A stretch of DNA of 38,689 bases. Origin: Hyphomicrobiales bacterium. Its GTDB lineage: Bacteria > Pseudomonadota > Alphaproteobacteria > Rhizobiales > Rhizobiaceae. A program made the translations under genes and the position numbers. Of the stretch, positions 1 to 8,491 are shown in pieces. The stretch is from contig RXJA01000356.1 in assembly GCA_003963455.1 (NCBI GenBank), positions 1 through 38,689 of the forward strand, read 5' to 3'. The notes beneath the pieces are model-generated. The model did not search any database. It saw only the letters and a list, made by a program, of their open reading frames with translations, and was not told the DNA's origin. Within the stretch, counting starts at the first letter, position 1, and each line of letters begins with the position of its first letter.

Positions 1-227
1 TTGTATCTGGATGACGGTGGCCGGCGATTTGAACCTGCATCAGGGGCCCGCAACGAGGCCAAGCCAAAGCCGCGGGACAGAAAACCCAAATCCTGTCCCT
101 ACAACCAACGATACCGACACTCCCGAGAGCCCAGCTCCGGGGGGCTTTGGCAGCCCTTGTCGCCGTGGGTCGCTCGATCCAGCAGGGATGGTGCCCGCTT
201 CGGATCCGCCATGCCGATCGTGGCGGA

Positions 228-1280
228 TCACTCGAGCATCAGCTGGTTCCACTTCTCCTCGTAGGCGACGGAGTATTTGTCGGCTTCGCCCTCGTTCAGG
301 ATCAGCATGTCCTTGATGTTGTCGGGCGACATGACGAGGATTTTCCTGATCTCGGCATCGGCGGCCGATGTCGCGCTGGCCAGCACCGGACCATAGGTCT
401 TGAGTTCGAGCAGCTTCGCCTGCTGGGCTTCGGCAAGCGCGAAGTTGATCGCCTCATGCGCCAGTTCGGCATTGGGCGACCCCTTGGGGATAACCCACCA
501 ATTGGCCCAGGCAATTCCGTCCTTGTAGGTGAAGCCGACCGGCGCGCCCTCCGCGTCCGCGGCCAGCATGCGGCCGCTCCAGGCCGAGGATAGCGCGAGC
601 TCGCCCGAGGAGAGCAGTTGCGGCGGCTGCGCGCCGCTGCCCCACCAGACGGTGACATGCGGCTTCAGCTCCTTGATCTTGGCCATCGCCATGTCGGCCT
701 TTTCGGCGGTGTAGGGGAACACCTCCTCATGCTTCAGGCCCGCGGCCAGAAGGGCGGCCTCGTAATTGTAATAGAAGAAGCGGTAGAGGCCGCGCGGTCC
801 GGGAAAGCGCTTCACGTCCCAGAAATCGGCCCAGGACTGCGGTCCGGCATCCGGGAAAGCCGTCTTCGACCAGGCGATGATGGTGGCGCCGGTCGAGGTG
901 GCGATGCCATTGGGGGCGATCCAGCCTTTTTCGAGCGCCGAGGCATTGGGGATCTTCGAAACGTCGATGGTTTCGAGGAATCCTTCATGGGCGCCCTGCC
1001 AGACCGTACGGCCACCGACGTCGACCAGGTCCCACTCGACCGCCTTGGCCTGGACCATGGCCTGGATCTTGGCGGTTTCGGTCGGCGAGGTGTTGACCAC
1101 CGGGATGCCCTTGAGCTGGCCGAACGGATCGATGAAGGCCGCCTTCTCGGCGTTGGAAAGCGCGCCGCCCCAGGAGGTGAAGGTAAAGGGCCGGTCCGCC
1201 GCGCGGGCCAGCTGCGGAAGACCCGTCGCGCCGGCCAGCAGGCCGCCCGCTGCCGTCAGAAGGAAAGTACGCCTATGCAT
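228..1280 (-). CDS. ABC transporter substrate-binding protein, PotD/spermidine-putrescine type
   Basis: Periplasmic solute-binding protein (350 aa) that would deliver substrate to the importer encoded just upstream. The N-terminus has a twin-arginine-like signal (HRRTFLL followed by an Ala/Gly/Leu-rich stretch ending near ARAA, residues about 1-28), so export by Tat is plausible. The mature part has the PotD/AfuA-like fold signature: FTSWGGALSNAEKAAF near the start and a WDLVDV segment. I chose the ATG at 1280 because it is followed at once by the signal peptide; a longer frame to 1355 adds unrelated residues inside the ATPase gene. The start overlaps the ATPase stop by 8 bp, so the two are translationally coupled. 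It is the last gene of the operon. Family membership does not fix the ligand: polyamines, iron and other amines are all bound by relatives. Confidence 0.9.
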   Translation of the reverse strand: MHRRTFLLTAAGGLLAGATGLPQLARAADRPFTFTSWGGALSNAEKAAFIDPFGQLKGIPVVNTSPTETAKIQAMVQAKAVEWDLVDVGGRTVWQGAHEGFLETIDVSKIPNASALEKGWIAPNGIATSTGATIIAWSKTAFPDAGPQSWADFWDVKRFPGPRGLYRFFYYNYEAALLAAGLKHEEVFPYTAEKADMAMAKIKELKPHVTVWWGSGAQPPQLLSSGELALSSAWSGRMLAADAEGAPVGFTYKDGIAWANWWVIPKGSPNAELAHEAINFALAEAQQAKLLELKTYGPVLASATSAADAEIRKILVMSPDNIKDMLILNEGEADKYSVAYEEKWNQLMLE

Positions 1281-2391
1281 CAGCTTTCTCCGTTTTGGTG
1301 GGTTTGGATGGAAAATGAGGAACCGCGCGGACATGGCCCGATTTCCACGAGACATGGACCCTGGTGCCGGTCTGCAGGGCGCGGTCGGTGATCTGCCGGG
1401 CGGCGATCGCCTGGCCGCTCTCCAGCCGCAAGGTGATTTGCGTCAGTTCGCCGAGATAGATCACTTCGACGATCTCGGCGGGCACGCCGTCACCGTCACC
1501 GGCGAGTTCGATATGCTCGGGACGGATCAGCAGGCTCGCCGGCTCGCCCGGCACGGCGCCCGGCGCCGTCTCGACGGAAATCGTCCTGCGGAACGCCTCG
1601 ACATCGACCAGTGCCTGGCCGCCGGCGGTCGACAGGACGCGTACCGGCAAAAGATTGGATTCGCCGATGAAGCCGGCAACGAAGGCGTTGACGGGCCGGT
1701 CATAGAGATCGTCGACTGTTCCCAACTGCTGGATGCGGCCGCCGTCCATCACCGCGACGCGGTCGGAAAGCACCAGCGCTTCCTCCTGGTCATGGGTGAC
1801 GTAAATGGTCGTGCGGCCAAGTCTCTGGTGCAGCCGGCGCAATTCGAGCTGCACGGAGCGGCGCAACTGTTTGTCGAGCGCGCCGAGCGGCTCGTCCATC
1901 AACAGCACGTCCGGCTCGATGACCAGGGCGCGCGCCAGCGCCACGCGCTGCTGCTGGCCGCCCGACAGTTGCTGCACGGGCCGCTCGGCGAAGCCGTCGA
2001 GCCGCATCAGTGAGAGAATCCCGGCCACTTTCCGCGCGATGTCGGTCTTCGGCAACCGGCGCACGTTCAAGCCATAGGCGACGTTCTCGCCGACGCTCAT
2101 ATGCGGAAACAGGGCATAGTTCTGGAACACCATGCCGATGTTGCGATGGCGCGCGGGCAGCCGGGTGACGTCGCGCTCGCCGATACGGATTTCGCCGCCG
2201 GTCGGCTCGACATAGCCGGCGGTGAGGTTGAGCAGCGTCGTCTTGCCGGAGCCCGATGGGCCGAGCAGCGTCAGGAATTCGCCGGCGTTCACGACGAGGT
2301 CGGTCGGCTCGAGCGCCTTGAAGCCGCCATAGGTCTTCGACACGCGGGTAAGGCGCAGCGGCTGGCCCGATCGTGGTCCGGTCTGATTCAT
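1273..2391 (-). CDS. ABC transporter ATP-binding protein, PotA type
   Basis: Cytoplasmic ATPase (372 aa) of the PotABCD-like importer. Visible motifs in order: Walker A GPSGSGKTT (about residues 44-52), Q-loop QNYALFPHMSV, signature LSGGQQQRVALARAL, Walker B VLLMDEPLGALD, and the H-loop THDQEEA. The C-terminal about 110 residues match the TOBE regulatory domain position of polyamine and iron transporters of this class. Its start overlaps the end of the downstream-type permease (2388-2391), and its end overlaps the binding-protein start. The order of transcription is permease, permease, ATPase, binding protein. Family call is secure; substrate is not. Confidence 0.95.
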   Translation of the reverse strand: MNQTGPRSGQPLRLTRVSKTYGGFKALEPTDLVVNAGEFLTLLGPSGSGKTTLLNLTAGYVEPTGGEIRIGERDVTRLPARHRNIGMVFQNYALFPHMSVGENVAYGLNVRRLPKTDIARKVAGILSLMRLDGFAERPVQQLSGGQQQRVALARALVIEPDVLLMDEPLGALDKQLRRSVQLELRRLHQRLGRTTIYVTHDQEEALVLSDRVAVMDGGRIQQLGTVDDLYDRPVNAFVAGFIGESNLLPVRVLSTAGGQALVDVEAFRRTISVETAPGAVPGEPASLLIRPEHIELAGDGDGVPAEIVEVIYLGELTQITLRLESGQAIAARQITDRALQTGTRVHVSWKSGHVRAVPHFPSKPTKTEKADA

Positions 2392-3203
2392 CGGATCGGA
2401 CTCCCGGTTTTGCGGTTGCCATTTCTATGGCTGAAGGTCTGCGCCAGCGCGAACAGGGCTATGGCCAGCGCGATCATCACCGTGGCGGCCACGGCCACCA
2501 CCGGCGTGAACTCCAGCCGGATCGATTCCCAGATCTTCACCGGCAGCGTCTTGGAGGCATAGCCGGCCATGAAGACGGCGATGACCACTTCGTCGAAGGA
2601 GGTGATGAAGGAGAAGACGGCGCCGCCGACGATGCCCGGCGTGATGTTGGGCAGGGTGACGGTGCGAAAGATGCGCCACGGGCCGGCGCCCAGGCCAGCC
2701 GCCGCACGCAGCCAGTTCTCGTCGACGGCGCGTAAGGCTATGCCGACATTGATGACCACGAAGGGAAGCGCCAGGATGGCGTGGCCAAGGCTCATGCCGA
2801 GGATCGTGCCGCTCAAGCCGACATCGAGCGCGCTGCGGTACAGCGCCACGGCGGTGACGATGACAGGCACGATCATCGGCGCCAGGAACAGGCCGGTGAC
2901 CAGCGTGCGCAGACGCCCGCCGATGCGGCGCAGGCCGATCGCGGCCAGCGTGCCCAGCACCACCGCGATAACAGTCGCCAGCGTGGCGACCTTGACGCTG
3001 TTGACGAGAGACGTATGCCATTCTGGATCGGCGAGGAAACGTTCGTACCAGACGCCGGACCAGGCGCGCGGAGGCAGATAGATGAAGCTCGCCTTGTTGA
3101 AGGAGGCCGGCACCACGGCCAGGATCGGCAGCACAAGGAAGGCGAGCACAAGGCTGGCGCCGGAATTGGCGGCGATGCGAAGCAGAAGCGGCAGCCGGTT
3201 CAT
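2388..3203 (-). CDS. ABC transporter permease, PotC type
   Basis: Inner-membrane permease (271 aa) with about six hydrophobic segments, starting with one at residues 12-32 (SGASLVLAFLVLPILAVVPA). The cytoplasmic EAA loop, which docks on the ATPase, is visible as AAAGLGAGPWRIFRTVTLPNITPGI in the second half. The ATG at 3203 overlaps the stop of the previous permease by 4 bp (ATGA). The same frame remains open upstream to 4007, but that part is the shadow of the other permease. It pairs with the permease at 3200-4036 to form the heterodimeric channel. Confidence 0.92.
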   Translation of the reverse strand: MNRLPLLLRIAANSGASLVLAFLVLPILAVVPASFNKASFIYLPPRAWSGVWYERFLADPEWHTSLVNSVKVATLATVIAVVLGTLAAIGLRRIGGRLRTLVTGLFLAPMIVPVIVTAVALYRSALDVGLSGTILGMSLGHAILALPFVVINVGIALRAVDENWLRAAAGLGAGPWRIFRTVTLPNITPGIVGGAVFSFITSFDEVVIAVFMAGYASKTLPVKIWESIRLEFTPVVAVAATVMIALAIALFALAQTFSHRNGNRKTGSPIR

Positions 3204-4036
3204 CGCGCGAACAGCCCCCTCTCGATCGGCAGCAGCCTGGCGGCGAGCGCCATCAGCACCAGCACGATCGCCAGAAGGGCGAGCGAGCCGGCGGCCGCGA
3301 GCGACCAGGCGAGCCGGTCGTTGATGAAGCTCGCGATCAGCATCGACAGCGTGATGGCATTGGAGCCGCCAAGCAGCGCCGGCGTGATGAAGAAGCCGAG
3401 CGACAGCAGGAAAACGAAGGTCGCGCCGCCGGCAAGGCCTGGCAGGCAAAGCGGCAGGTATATGCGCCGGAACGTGTCGATGAGGCTGGCGCCGAGTCCG
3501 TCGCTGGCCAGAAGCAGGCGGCGGTCGATGCGGACCATGGCGCCATAGAGCGGCAGGATCATGTAGGGCAGGAGGATATGGATCATGCCGACCAGCACGC
3601 CGACATTGTTGAACAGCAGCGCCAATGGCGCCTCGGTGACGCCGGCGCTCATCAACAGCCGGTTGATCGGCCCGTTGCGCTCCAGAAGCAGCATCCAGGA
3701 GAAGGTGCGCACCAGCACCGAGATCCAGAAGGGAAAGAGTACTCCGTAGAGGGCGATGCCGAAGGAGACGCCTTCCAGGCGCGACAGCACATAGGCCACC
3801 GGCCAGGCGAGCAGCGCGCACAGTGCCGTCACCATGACGGCCACGGCGAAGGTGTTCCACATCACCTGGCGGTAGACGGTGCTTTCGGCGAGCACGCCGA
3901 ACGTGGCGAGCGGGCCCGCCGGGTCGGTGAATGCCAGCGAGAAAAGCCGCGCCAGCGGCACCACGAACAGCAGTGCAAGCACCAGCAGCGCGGGGCCGAG
4001 CAGGCATGCGGTCTCGATATGCCGGCGCGAGATCAA
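3200..4036 (-). CDS. ABC transporter permease, PotB type (TTG start)
   Basis: Inner-membrane permease (278 aa). Hydrophobic segments begin at residue about 10 (ACLLGPALLVLALLFVVPLARLFSLAF), and the EAA loop appears as ASDGLGASLIDTFRRIYLPLCLPGLAGG. The start is the TTG at 4036: a strong ribosome binding site (GGAAAGGAG) lies 8 nt upstream and the membrane domain begins right after it. A longer frame to 4174 exists, but its extra 46 residues (Ser/Ala/Arg-rich) overlap the acyl-CoA dehydrogenase gene and look like shadow. It is separated from that gene by 37 bp and overlaps the next permease by 4 bp. Confidence 0.88.
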   Translation of the reverse strand: MISRRHIETACLLGPALLVLALLFVVPLARLFSLAFTDPAGPLATFGVLAESTVYRQVMWNTFAVAVMVTALCALLAWPVAYVLSRLEGVSFGIALYGVLFPFWISVLVRTFSWMLLLERNGPINRLLMSAGVTEAPLALLFNNVGVLVGMIHILLPYMILPLYGAMVRIDRRLLLASDGLGASLIDTFRRIYLPLCLPGLAGGATFVFLLSLGFFITPALLGGSNAITLSMLIASFINDRLAWSLAAAGSLALLAIVLVLMALAARLLPIERGLFAR

Positions 4037-4073
4037 GCGGGCCGCTCCTTTCCGTCCGGGCGGGGCCGCCGCA

Positions 4074-5243
4074 TCAGGCGACCTCGCTGAAGATGCCCAT
4101 GCCGCGCTTGCGGATCTGGCCGGCGACAACCACCCGCTGGATCTCCGAAGTGCCTTCCCAGATGCGATCGACACGGATGTCGCGGTAGAGCCGCTCGACG
4201 GGGTTCTCGCGCATGTAGCCGCGTCCGCCCAGCACCTGCAGCGCCTTGTCGATGACGCGGCCGGCGGCTTCCGAGCAGTAGAGCTTCAGGGCGCTGGCGT
4301 GGGCATGAACGCGCTTGCGGTCGAGGCCCTGGTCGATCTCCCAGGCGACGCGGTAGAGCATCGACTTGGCGGCGAATATCTCGACCGCCATGTCGGCCAG
4401 CATGAACTCCACGCCCTGGAAGTCGCGGATCGGCCGGTCGAACTGGTGGCGGGTGGCGGCATAGTCGTTGGCGATCTCGGCGGCCCGCGTCGCCGCGCCC
4501 ACCGCATGCGAGGCGATCTGCAGGCGCGCCTCCACAAACCAGTCCTTGGTCAGTTCCAGGCCCTGACCGATCTGGCCTAGCATCTTGTCCTCGCCGACGG
4601 TGGTGCCCTCGAAGCGAAGCTCGGCATGGTCGAAGGCGAAATTGTGCATGAATTTCGGCGAGCGCAGGTGCACCATGTTGTTCACCGGCTTGTCGACCAG
4701 GAACAGGGTCGGCTTGTCGGGATCGTCATCGACATGGGCGTGCACGATGACGAAGTCGGAGGCGTTATAGGAGGTGACGAACCACTTCTCGCCGCTGAGA
4801 TGCCACTCTCCGTTCTTGAGCACGGCGCTTGTCTTCACCTGGCGCGGATCGGAGCCGGCCTGTGGCTCGGTTATGGCGAAGGCGCCGCGCCGGTAGCCGT
4901 GCGAGGATGGGATCAGATACGCCTGCTTCTGTGCCTCGGTGCCGAATTTCAGGCTGACCGGCGGGCGCCAGACGCAGCTCCACAGCCCGTTGGTGACGCG
5001 GCCGAGCTGTTCCTCGATCGCCGTCTGCTCGACCATGGTCAGGCCGAGTCCGCCATTCACCTTGGAGTGGTTGATGCCGGCCAGGCCCCAGTCGCGCACC
5101 TGCTGCCGCACCGCCTCGCGGCGCTCCATCGGCAGTTCGCCATGCTCGTCGGTGATCGCCTCCAGCGGCAGGAGCACCTGGTCGCAGAAGTCGCGGCCTT
5201 TCCTCGACAGTTCTTTTTCGCGCGGGCTGAGGTCGAAATTCAT
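4074..5243 (-). CDS. Acyl-CoA dehydrogenase
   Basis: FAD-dependent desaturase of an acyl-CoA thioester (389 aa, normal family length). The FAD/substrate signature ITEPQAGSD lies about residues 124-132. The second signature near the C-terminus reads RIWEGTSEIQR; the Glu before GTSEIQ is the position of the catalytic base in the medium- and short-chain enzymes. RHQFDRPIRDFQGVEFMLADM is the usual helix in the C-terminal domain. It sits 18 bp downstream of the acyl-CoA ligase gene and 37 bp upstream of the importer genes, so it is probably cotranscribed. The ligase would make the acyl-CoA and this enzyme the 2-enoyl-CoA. Electrons would pass to ETF, which is not encoded here. Chain specificity cannot be read. 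Confidence 0.93.
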   Translation of the reverse strand: MNFDLSPREKELSRKGRDFCDQVLLPLEAITDEHGELPMERREAVRQQVRDWGLAGINHSKVNGGLGLTMVEQTAIEEQLGRVTNGLWSCVWRPPVSLKFGTEAQKQAYLIPSSHGYRRGAFAITEPQAGSDPRQVKTSAVLKNGEWHLSGEKWFVTSYNASDFVIVHAHVDDDPDKPTLFLVDKPVNNMVHLRSPKFMHNFAFDHAELRFEGTTVGEDKMLGQIGQGLELTKDWFVEARLQIASHAVGAATRAAEIANDYAATRHQFDRPIRDFQGVEFMLADMAVEIFAAKSMLYRVAWEIDQGLDRKRVHAHASALKLYCSEAAGRVIDKALQVLGGRGYMRENPVERLYRDIRVDRIWEGTSEIQRVVVAGQIRKRGMGIFSEVA

Positions 5244-5261
5244 GACATTTCCTTGATGTCT

Positions 5262-7364
5262 CTATCGTGGCGACCGGTCGGCATTGCGGCCGAGTACAAG
5301 CGCGTCGACGGCCATGCAGCCGCGGCCGGAGACCAGCAGCGGGTTGACGTCCATCTCGCCGATAAGGTCGCCCAGATCGGCGGCGAGCATCGAGAAGCGG
5401 GCAAGCGCCGCTACGAGCGCCGGCCTGTCGGCGGGAGGCTGGCCGCGCCCGCCATCGAGCAGCGGGCTTGTCTTCAGCCTGCCGATCAGGTCTCGTGCCT
5501 GCTCGAGGCTGAGCGGCGGCAAGGCCACTGCGCGATCCCTGAGCACTTCGATCCAGATGCCGCCGGAGGCCACGACAAGATAGGGTCCGAACTGCTCGTC
5601 GCGGATCAGGCCGAAAGCGATCTCGGCACCTTTGGGCGCCATCTCTGCGACCAGCACCTGAGGGCCGAGCCGCGTGGCCATGTCGGCATAGGCATCCGTG
5701 AGCGCCTGCTCGTCGGCAAGGCCGAGGCGGACGCCGCCGATGTCCGATTTGTGCTGGATGCCGGGCGCGGCCGTCTTAAGGGCGACGGGAAAGCCGATCT
5801 TTCGCGCGGCGGCCACAACTTCGTCCGGCGTGGCGGCGGCGATGGATCGCGGCGTGGCGATGCCATAGTCGGCCAGCAGCGCCAGCGCCTCGTTTTCGCC
5901 GAGCGGCTTTTCCTGTCCAAGGCGCCTGCGCCAGCGGTCGCGAATCTCGTTCGCAATAGACGGCTCGAATGTGTGGCTGGCTGCATGCCGGTCGCGAAAC
6001 GCCAGCAGGTTGCGGATGGCGTGCAGGCCTTCGTCGGTGCCGTCGATGACCGGCACGCCGGCCTGCGTCGTGGCGAGCGCCAGCGCGCGGTGGTTTACCG
6101 CGGCGTAGTTGCTGACCACGGCAACCGGCTTGCTCGTCTTGCGGCTGGAACGGATCACCGCCCGGGTGAAACCCTCGGCGATATAAGAGCCGCCGCGTAT
6201 GTCCTGGAACAGCACGCCGATGGCGGTGTCGGGATCGGCAAGCATGGCGTCCATGCAGGCCTCGACATGCCTCTCGAAGTCGAGGCCCGAGCCCCAGACA
6301 TCGAGTGGATTCGCCGGCTGTAGGCCGCTGTCGAGGTGCAGCCGCAGACCTTCCTTCGTCGGCTCCGAGATCGCCGCGAATGGCACGCCGGCCTTTGCCG
6401 CGAGGTCGGCGACCATTTCGCGCTCGCCGCCGGAATCATGCAGGCTGGCCAGACCGCCCCTGGCCGCCGGCCTGCCGGCCGAAAACAGGGTGAGATTGGC
6501 CGCGAGCTGGTCCAGCGTGTCGACGCTGAGGACGCCCCATCTGTCGAACAGCGCCTCATAGGCGGCATTGTCGCCGGCAATCGCGCCGCTGTGGCTGGCG
6601 GCAAAGCCGGCGCTCAACTCCGTGCGCCCGACCTTCAGCGCCACGACGGGAATGCCGAGCCGATCCGCCTTTTCCAGGCAGCGGGCGAAATCATCAGGCC
6701 GACGCGCGGTTTCGAGGAACAGGCCGATGACCGTGGTGTCGGGCTGGTCGAGCGCCCAGTCGACATAGTCGGCCGTCGTCGTGGTGAGTTCGCGGCCGCT
6801 GGAAACGCAGAGCTGGAATTTCAGCCGCTGGTCGTTGTAGGCGAGCGCCGAGAAAGCCGAGCCGGATTGCGTGATGAGCGCCACGCCGCCGGGCTTCATG
6901 GCGAGGCTGGAGGCGAAACCGGAGACGCGCAGGCCGATCGTGGGGTTTAAGAAGCCCATGCCATTGCCGCCGCAGATGACGATGCCGGCCTCGCGGGCGA
7001 TTTCGGTCAGCCGGCCGGCGAGCGGGTCGTTGGCGGCGCCGGTCAGGTCGCAACTGGCGAAGATGGTGGCCGCCTTGGCGCCATGGCGCGCGGCGGCCAG
7101 CAGATTGTCCTCCAGATAGTCATTGGCGACACCGAGCACGACATGGTCGACCGTCTCCGGCAGGCTCGCCAGATCGGGAAAGCAAGGCAGGCCTTCCACC
7201 ACATCGTATTTCGGGTTGATGGGATAGAGCCGGCCCGTGTAGCCATCCATCGCCGCGGCACGCACCATCGTGTTGCCAGGCGTGTCGGGGCGTATGGAAG
7301 CACCGACAAAGGCGATCGAGGCCGGCCGCAGCAGCGGATCGAGACGATGCATTGCCTCCGTCAT
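5262..7364 (-). CDS. Acyl-CoA (acetyl-CoA-like) synthetase, NDP-forming, alpha-beta fusion
   Basis: ADP-forming acyl-CoA ligase (about 700 aa). The N-terminal CoA-binding Rossmann domain begins LLRPASIAFVGAS. The central succinyl-CoA-ligase-like domain carries ASHSGAIAGDNAAYEALFDRWGV, in which the His is the expected phosphohistidine. The C-terminal ATP-grasp domain includes GFPVALKTAAPGIQHKSDIGGVRLGL. It would convert a carboxylate, CoA and ATP to acyl-CoA, ADP and Pi, reversibly. The start is uncertain. ATG codons at 7451, 7400, 7364 and 7352 are in frame and none has an ideal ribosome binding site; 7364 places the conserved domain about 10 residues in. It is the first gene of the catabolic operon, with a LysR box upstream (7526-7540). 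Confidence 0.88.
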   Translation of the reverse strand: MTEAMHRLDPLLRPASIAFVGASIRPDTPGNTMVRAAAMDGYTGRLYPINPKYDVVEGLPCFPDLASLPETVDHVVLGVANDYLEDNLLAAARHGAKAATIFASCDLTGAANDPLAGRLTEIAREAGIVICGGNGMGFLNPTIGLRVSGFASSLAMKPGGVALITQSGSAFSALAYNDQRLKFQLCVSSGRELTTTTADYVDWALDQPDTTVIGLFLETARRPDDFARCLEKADRLGIPVVALKVGRTELSAGFAASHSGAIAGDNAAYEALFDRWGVLSVDTLDQLAANLTLFSAGRPAARGGLASLHDSGGEREMVADLAAKAGVPFAAISEPTKEGLRLHLDSGLQPANPLDVWGSGLDFERHVEACMDAMLADPDTAIGVLFQDIRGGSYIAEGFTRAVIRSSRKTSKPVAVVSNYAAVNHRALALATTQAGVPVIDGTDEGLHAIRNLLAFRDRHAASHTFEPSIANEIRDRWRRRLGQEKPLGENEALALLADYGIATPRSIAAATPDEVVAAARKIGFPVALKTAAPGIQHKSDIGGVRLGLADEQALTDAYADMATRLGPQVLVAEMAPKGAEIAFGLIRDEQFGPYLVVASGGIWIEVLRDRAVALPPLSLEQARDLIGRLKTSPLLDGGRGQPPADRPALVAALARFSMLAADLGDLIGEMDVNPLLVSGRGCMAVDALVLGRNADRSPR

Positions 7365-7476
7365 GCCGCCAGGGACGGCGCTGGTTCCAGCCAAATTCAT
7401 GCTCCCACGGCTTGTTCCCGAAGCCTTGCTCCGTGGCCCCTGTTTTCTCATTCTTGAGGAGCCCGAATGGTGAGCG

Positions 7477-7482
7477 ACTATA
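7477..7482 (-). promoter_or_regulatory. Candidate -10 box of the acyl-CoA ligase operon
   Basis: On the minus strand this reads TATAGT within GTTTTATAGTCG, an AT-rich island in a GC-rich gap. No convincing -35 hexamer lies 17 bp upstream, which is usual for activator-dependent promoters. Transcription would start near 7470, putting the palindrome at 7526-7540 about 63 bp upstream of the start. Confidence 0.4.
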
Positions 7483-7525
7483 AAACGGGGAAATGATCGC
7501 GCACGCTCCGAATAGTCACGAGGCG

Positions 7526-7540
7526 ATGACCTGTGGTCAT
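7526..7540. promoter_or_regulatory. Candidate LysR-type regulator binding site (T-N11-A palindrome)
   Basis: Interrupted palindrome ATGACC-TGT-GGTCAT, which contains TGACCTGTGGTCA, an exact T-N11-A LysR box with dyad symmetry. It lies between the end of the lysR gene and the acyl-CoA ligase gene, and the spacing to the predicted -10 matches the usual activation site near -65. Binding by the neighbouring LysR protein is inferred. Confidence 0.5.
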
Positions 7541-7567
7541 GGGGATGGCGGCCATGCGGCCAGCCGC

Positions 7568-8491
7568 TCAGCCGGACAGGATTTCCCGTTTCAGCTCGGC
7601 CATTTCATCGAGCAGCCAGTCGCGCACCAGCACGGCCGGCTTGCGCAGGGGGCGCCGTGCCGTTGCCACCAGGTAATAGTGGTTGCCGGTGCGCAATTCA
7701 TGCTTGGCACCCTTGACCAGGCCTTTCTGCAGCAACTCATGGGCCACGACATGCCACCAGCCCAGCGCCATGCCGCGACCCTTGATGGCCGACTGGATGA
7801 CCAGCGTGTAGTCGGAGAAGGTCAGGCTGCGGCTGCCCGCCGGCTGCGGATAATCGAACCGCGCCAGGTAGCTCTGCCAGGGGATGCGCAGCGAGCCGGA
7901 GAGATGGGCAAGCGTGTGCCGGCTTAGATCGCGACAGTCGTCGAGACTGCCATGCTCGGCCAGGTAGGCCGGGCTGCAGACCGGCAGCACGACCTCTTCC
8001 ATCAACGCCCAGCTCCGCTGCTCGGCATTGGGCGGCTGATTGTAGCGGATGGCGAGATCGACATCCTCGATCGAGCCGGTCGGCTCGCCGCGCACCAGCT
8101 GGAAGCGTAGGTCGATGCCTGGAAAGCTTGCCTGGAAGCGATCGAAGCGCGGCATGAACCAGTGCAGGGCGAAAGCCGACGACAGCGACAGGGTCACCGT
8201 GCCGGCCTCGCCCTGGCGAGCGCGGATGTCATCGAGCGCGATCTCGATCTGCTGGAAACCGCTGCCGACGGCATCGTAGAGCAAGCGGCCGTCATCGGTG
8301 AGCTCGATGCCGGTCGGCGCCCGCGCGAACAGCTTGACGTCGAGGTGGCATTCCAGCCGCGCGATCATGCGACTGATCGCCGACTGGGTGACGTTGAACT
8401 CGCGCGCCGCGCTGGTGAAGTTGAGATGGCGCGCGGCCGCCTCGAACATGAAGATTGCATTGGGCGAGGGCAGCAGCTTGCGCAGGGTCAT
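7568..8491 (-). CDS. LysR-family transcriptional regulator, GcvA-like
   Basis: DNA-binding regulator (307 aa). The winged HTH is at residues about 5-65 (AIFMFEAAARHLNFTSAAREFNVTQSAISRMIARLE), followed by an effector-binding domain from about residue 90. The sequence resembles the GcvA/AmpR-like group (FDRFQASFPGIDLRF, DVDLAIRY). The ATG at 8491 overlaps the TetR stop by 4 bp (ATGA), and the longer open frame upstream of it is shadow of tetR. Gene order and the LysR box at 7526-7540 suggest it controls the downstream ligase/dehydrogenase/importer genes. The inducer is unknown. Confidence 0.92.
   Translation of the reverse strand: MTLRKLLPSPNAIFMFEAAARHLNFTSAAREFNVTQSAISRMIARLECHLDVKLFARAPTGIELTDDGRLLYDAVGSGFQQIEIALDDIRARQGEAGTVTLSLSSAFALHWFMPRFDRFQASFPGIDLRFQLVRGEPTGSIEDVDLAIRYNQPPNAEQRSWALMEEVVLPVCSPAYLAEHGSLDDCRDLSRHTLAHLSGSLRIPWQSYLARFDYPQPAGSRSLTFSDYTLVIQSAIKGRGMALGWWHVVAHELLQKGLVKGAKHELRTGNHYYLVATARRPLRKPAVLVRDWLLDEMAELKREILSG

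Noticed and set aside
74..99. Hairpin GGGACAG/CTGTCCC as terminator of the first operon
   Set aside because: The 12-base loop and the absence of a T-run on the minus strand make it unconvincing; the first 227 bases hold nothing else I can support.
4626..6323. Plus-strand open frame of about 565 codons opposite the dehydrogenase and ligase genes
   Set aside because: No family pattern and it spans two minus-strand genes; shadow.
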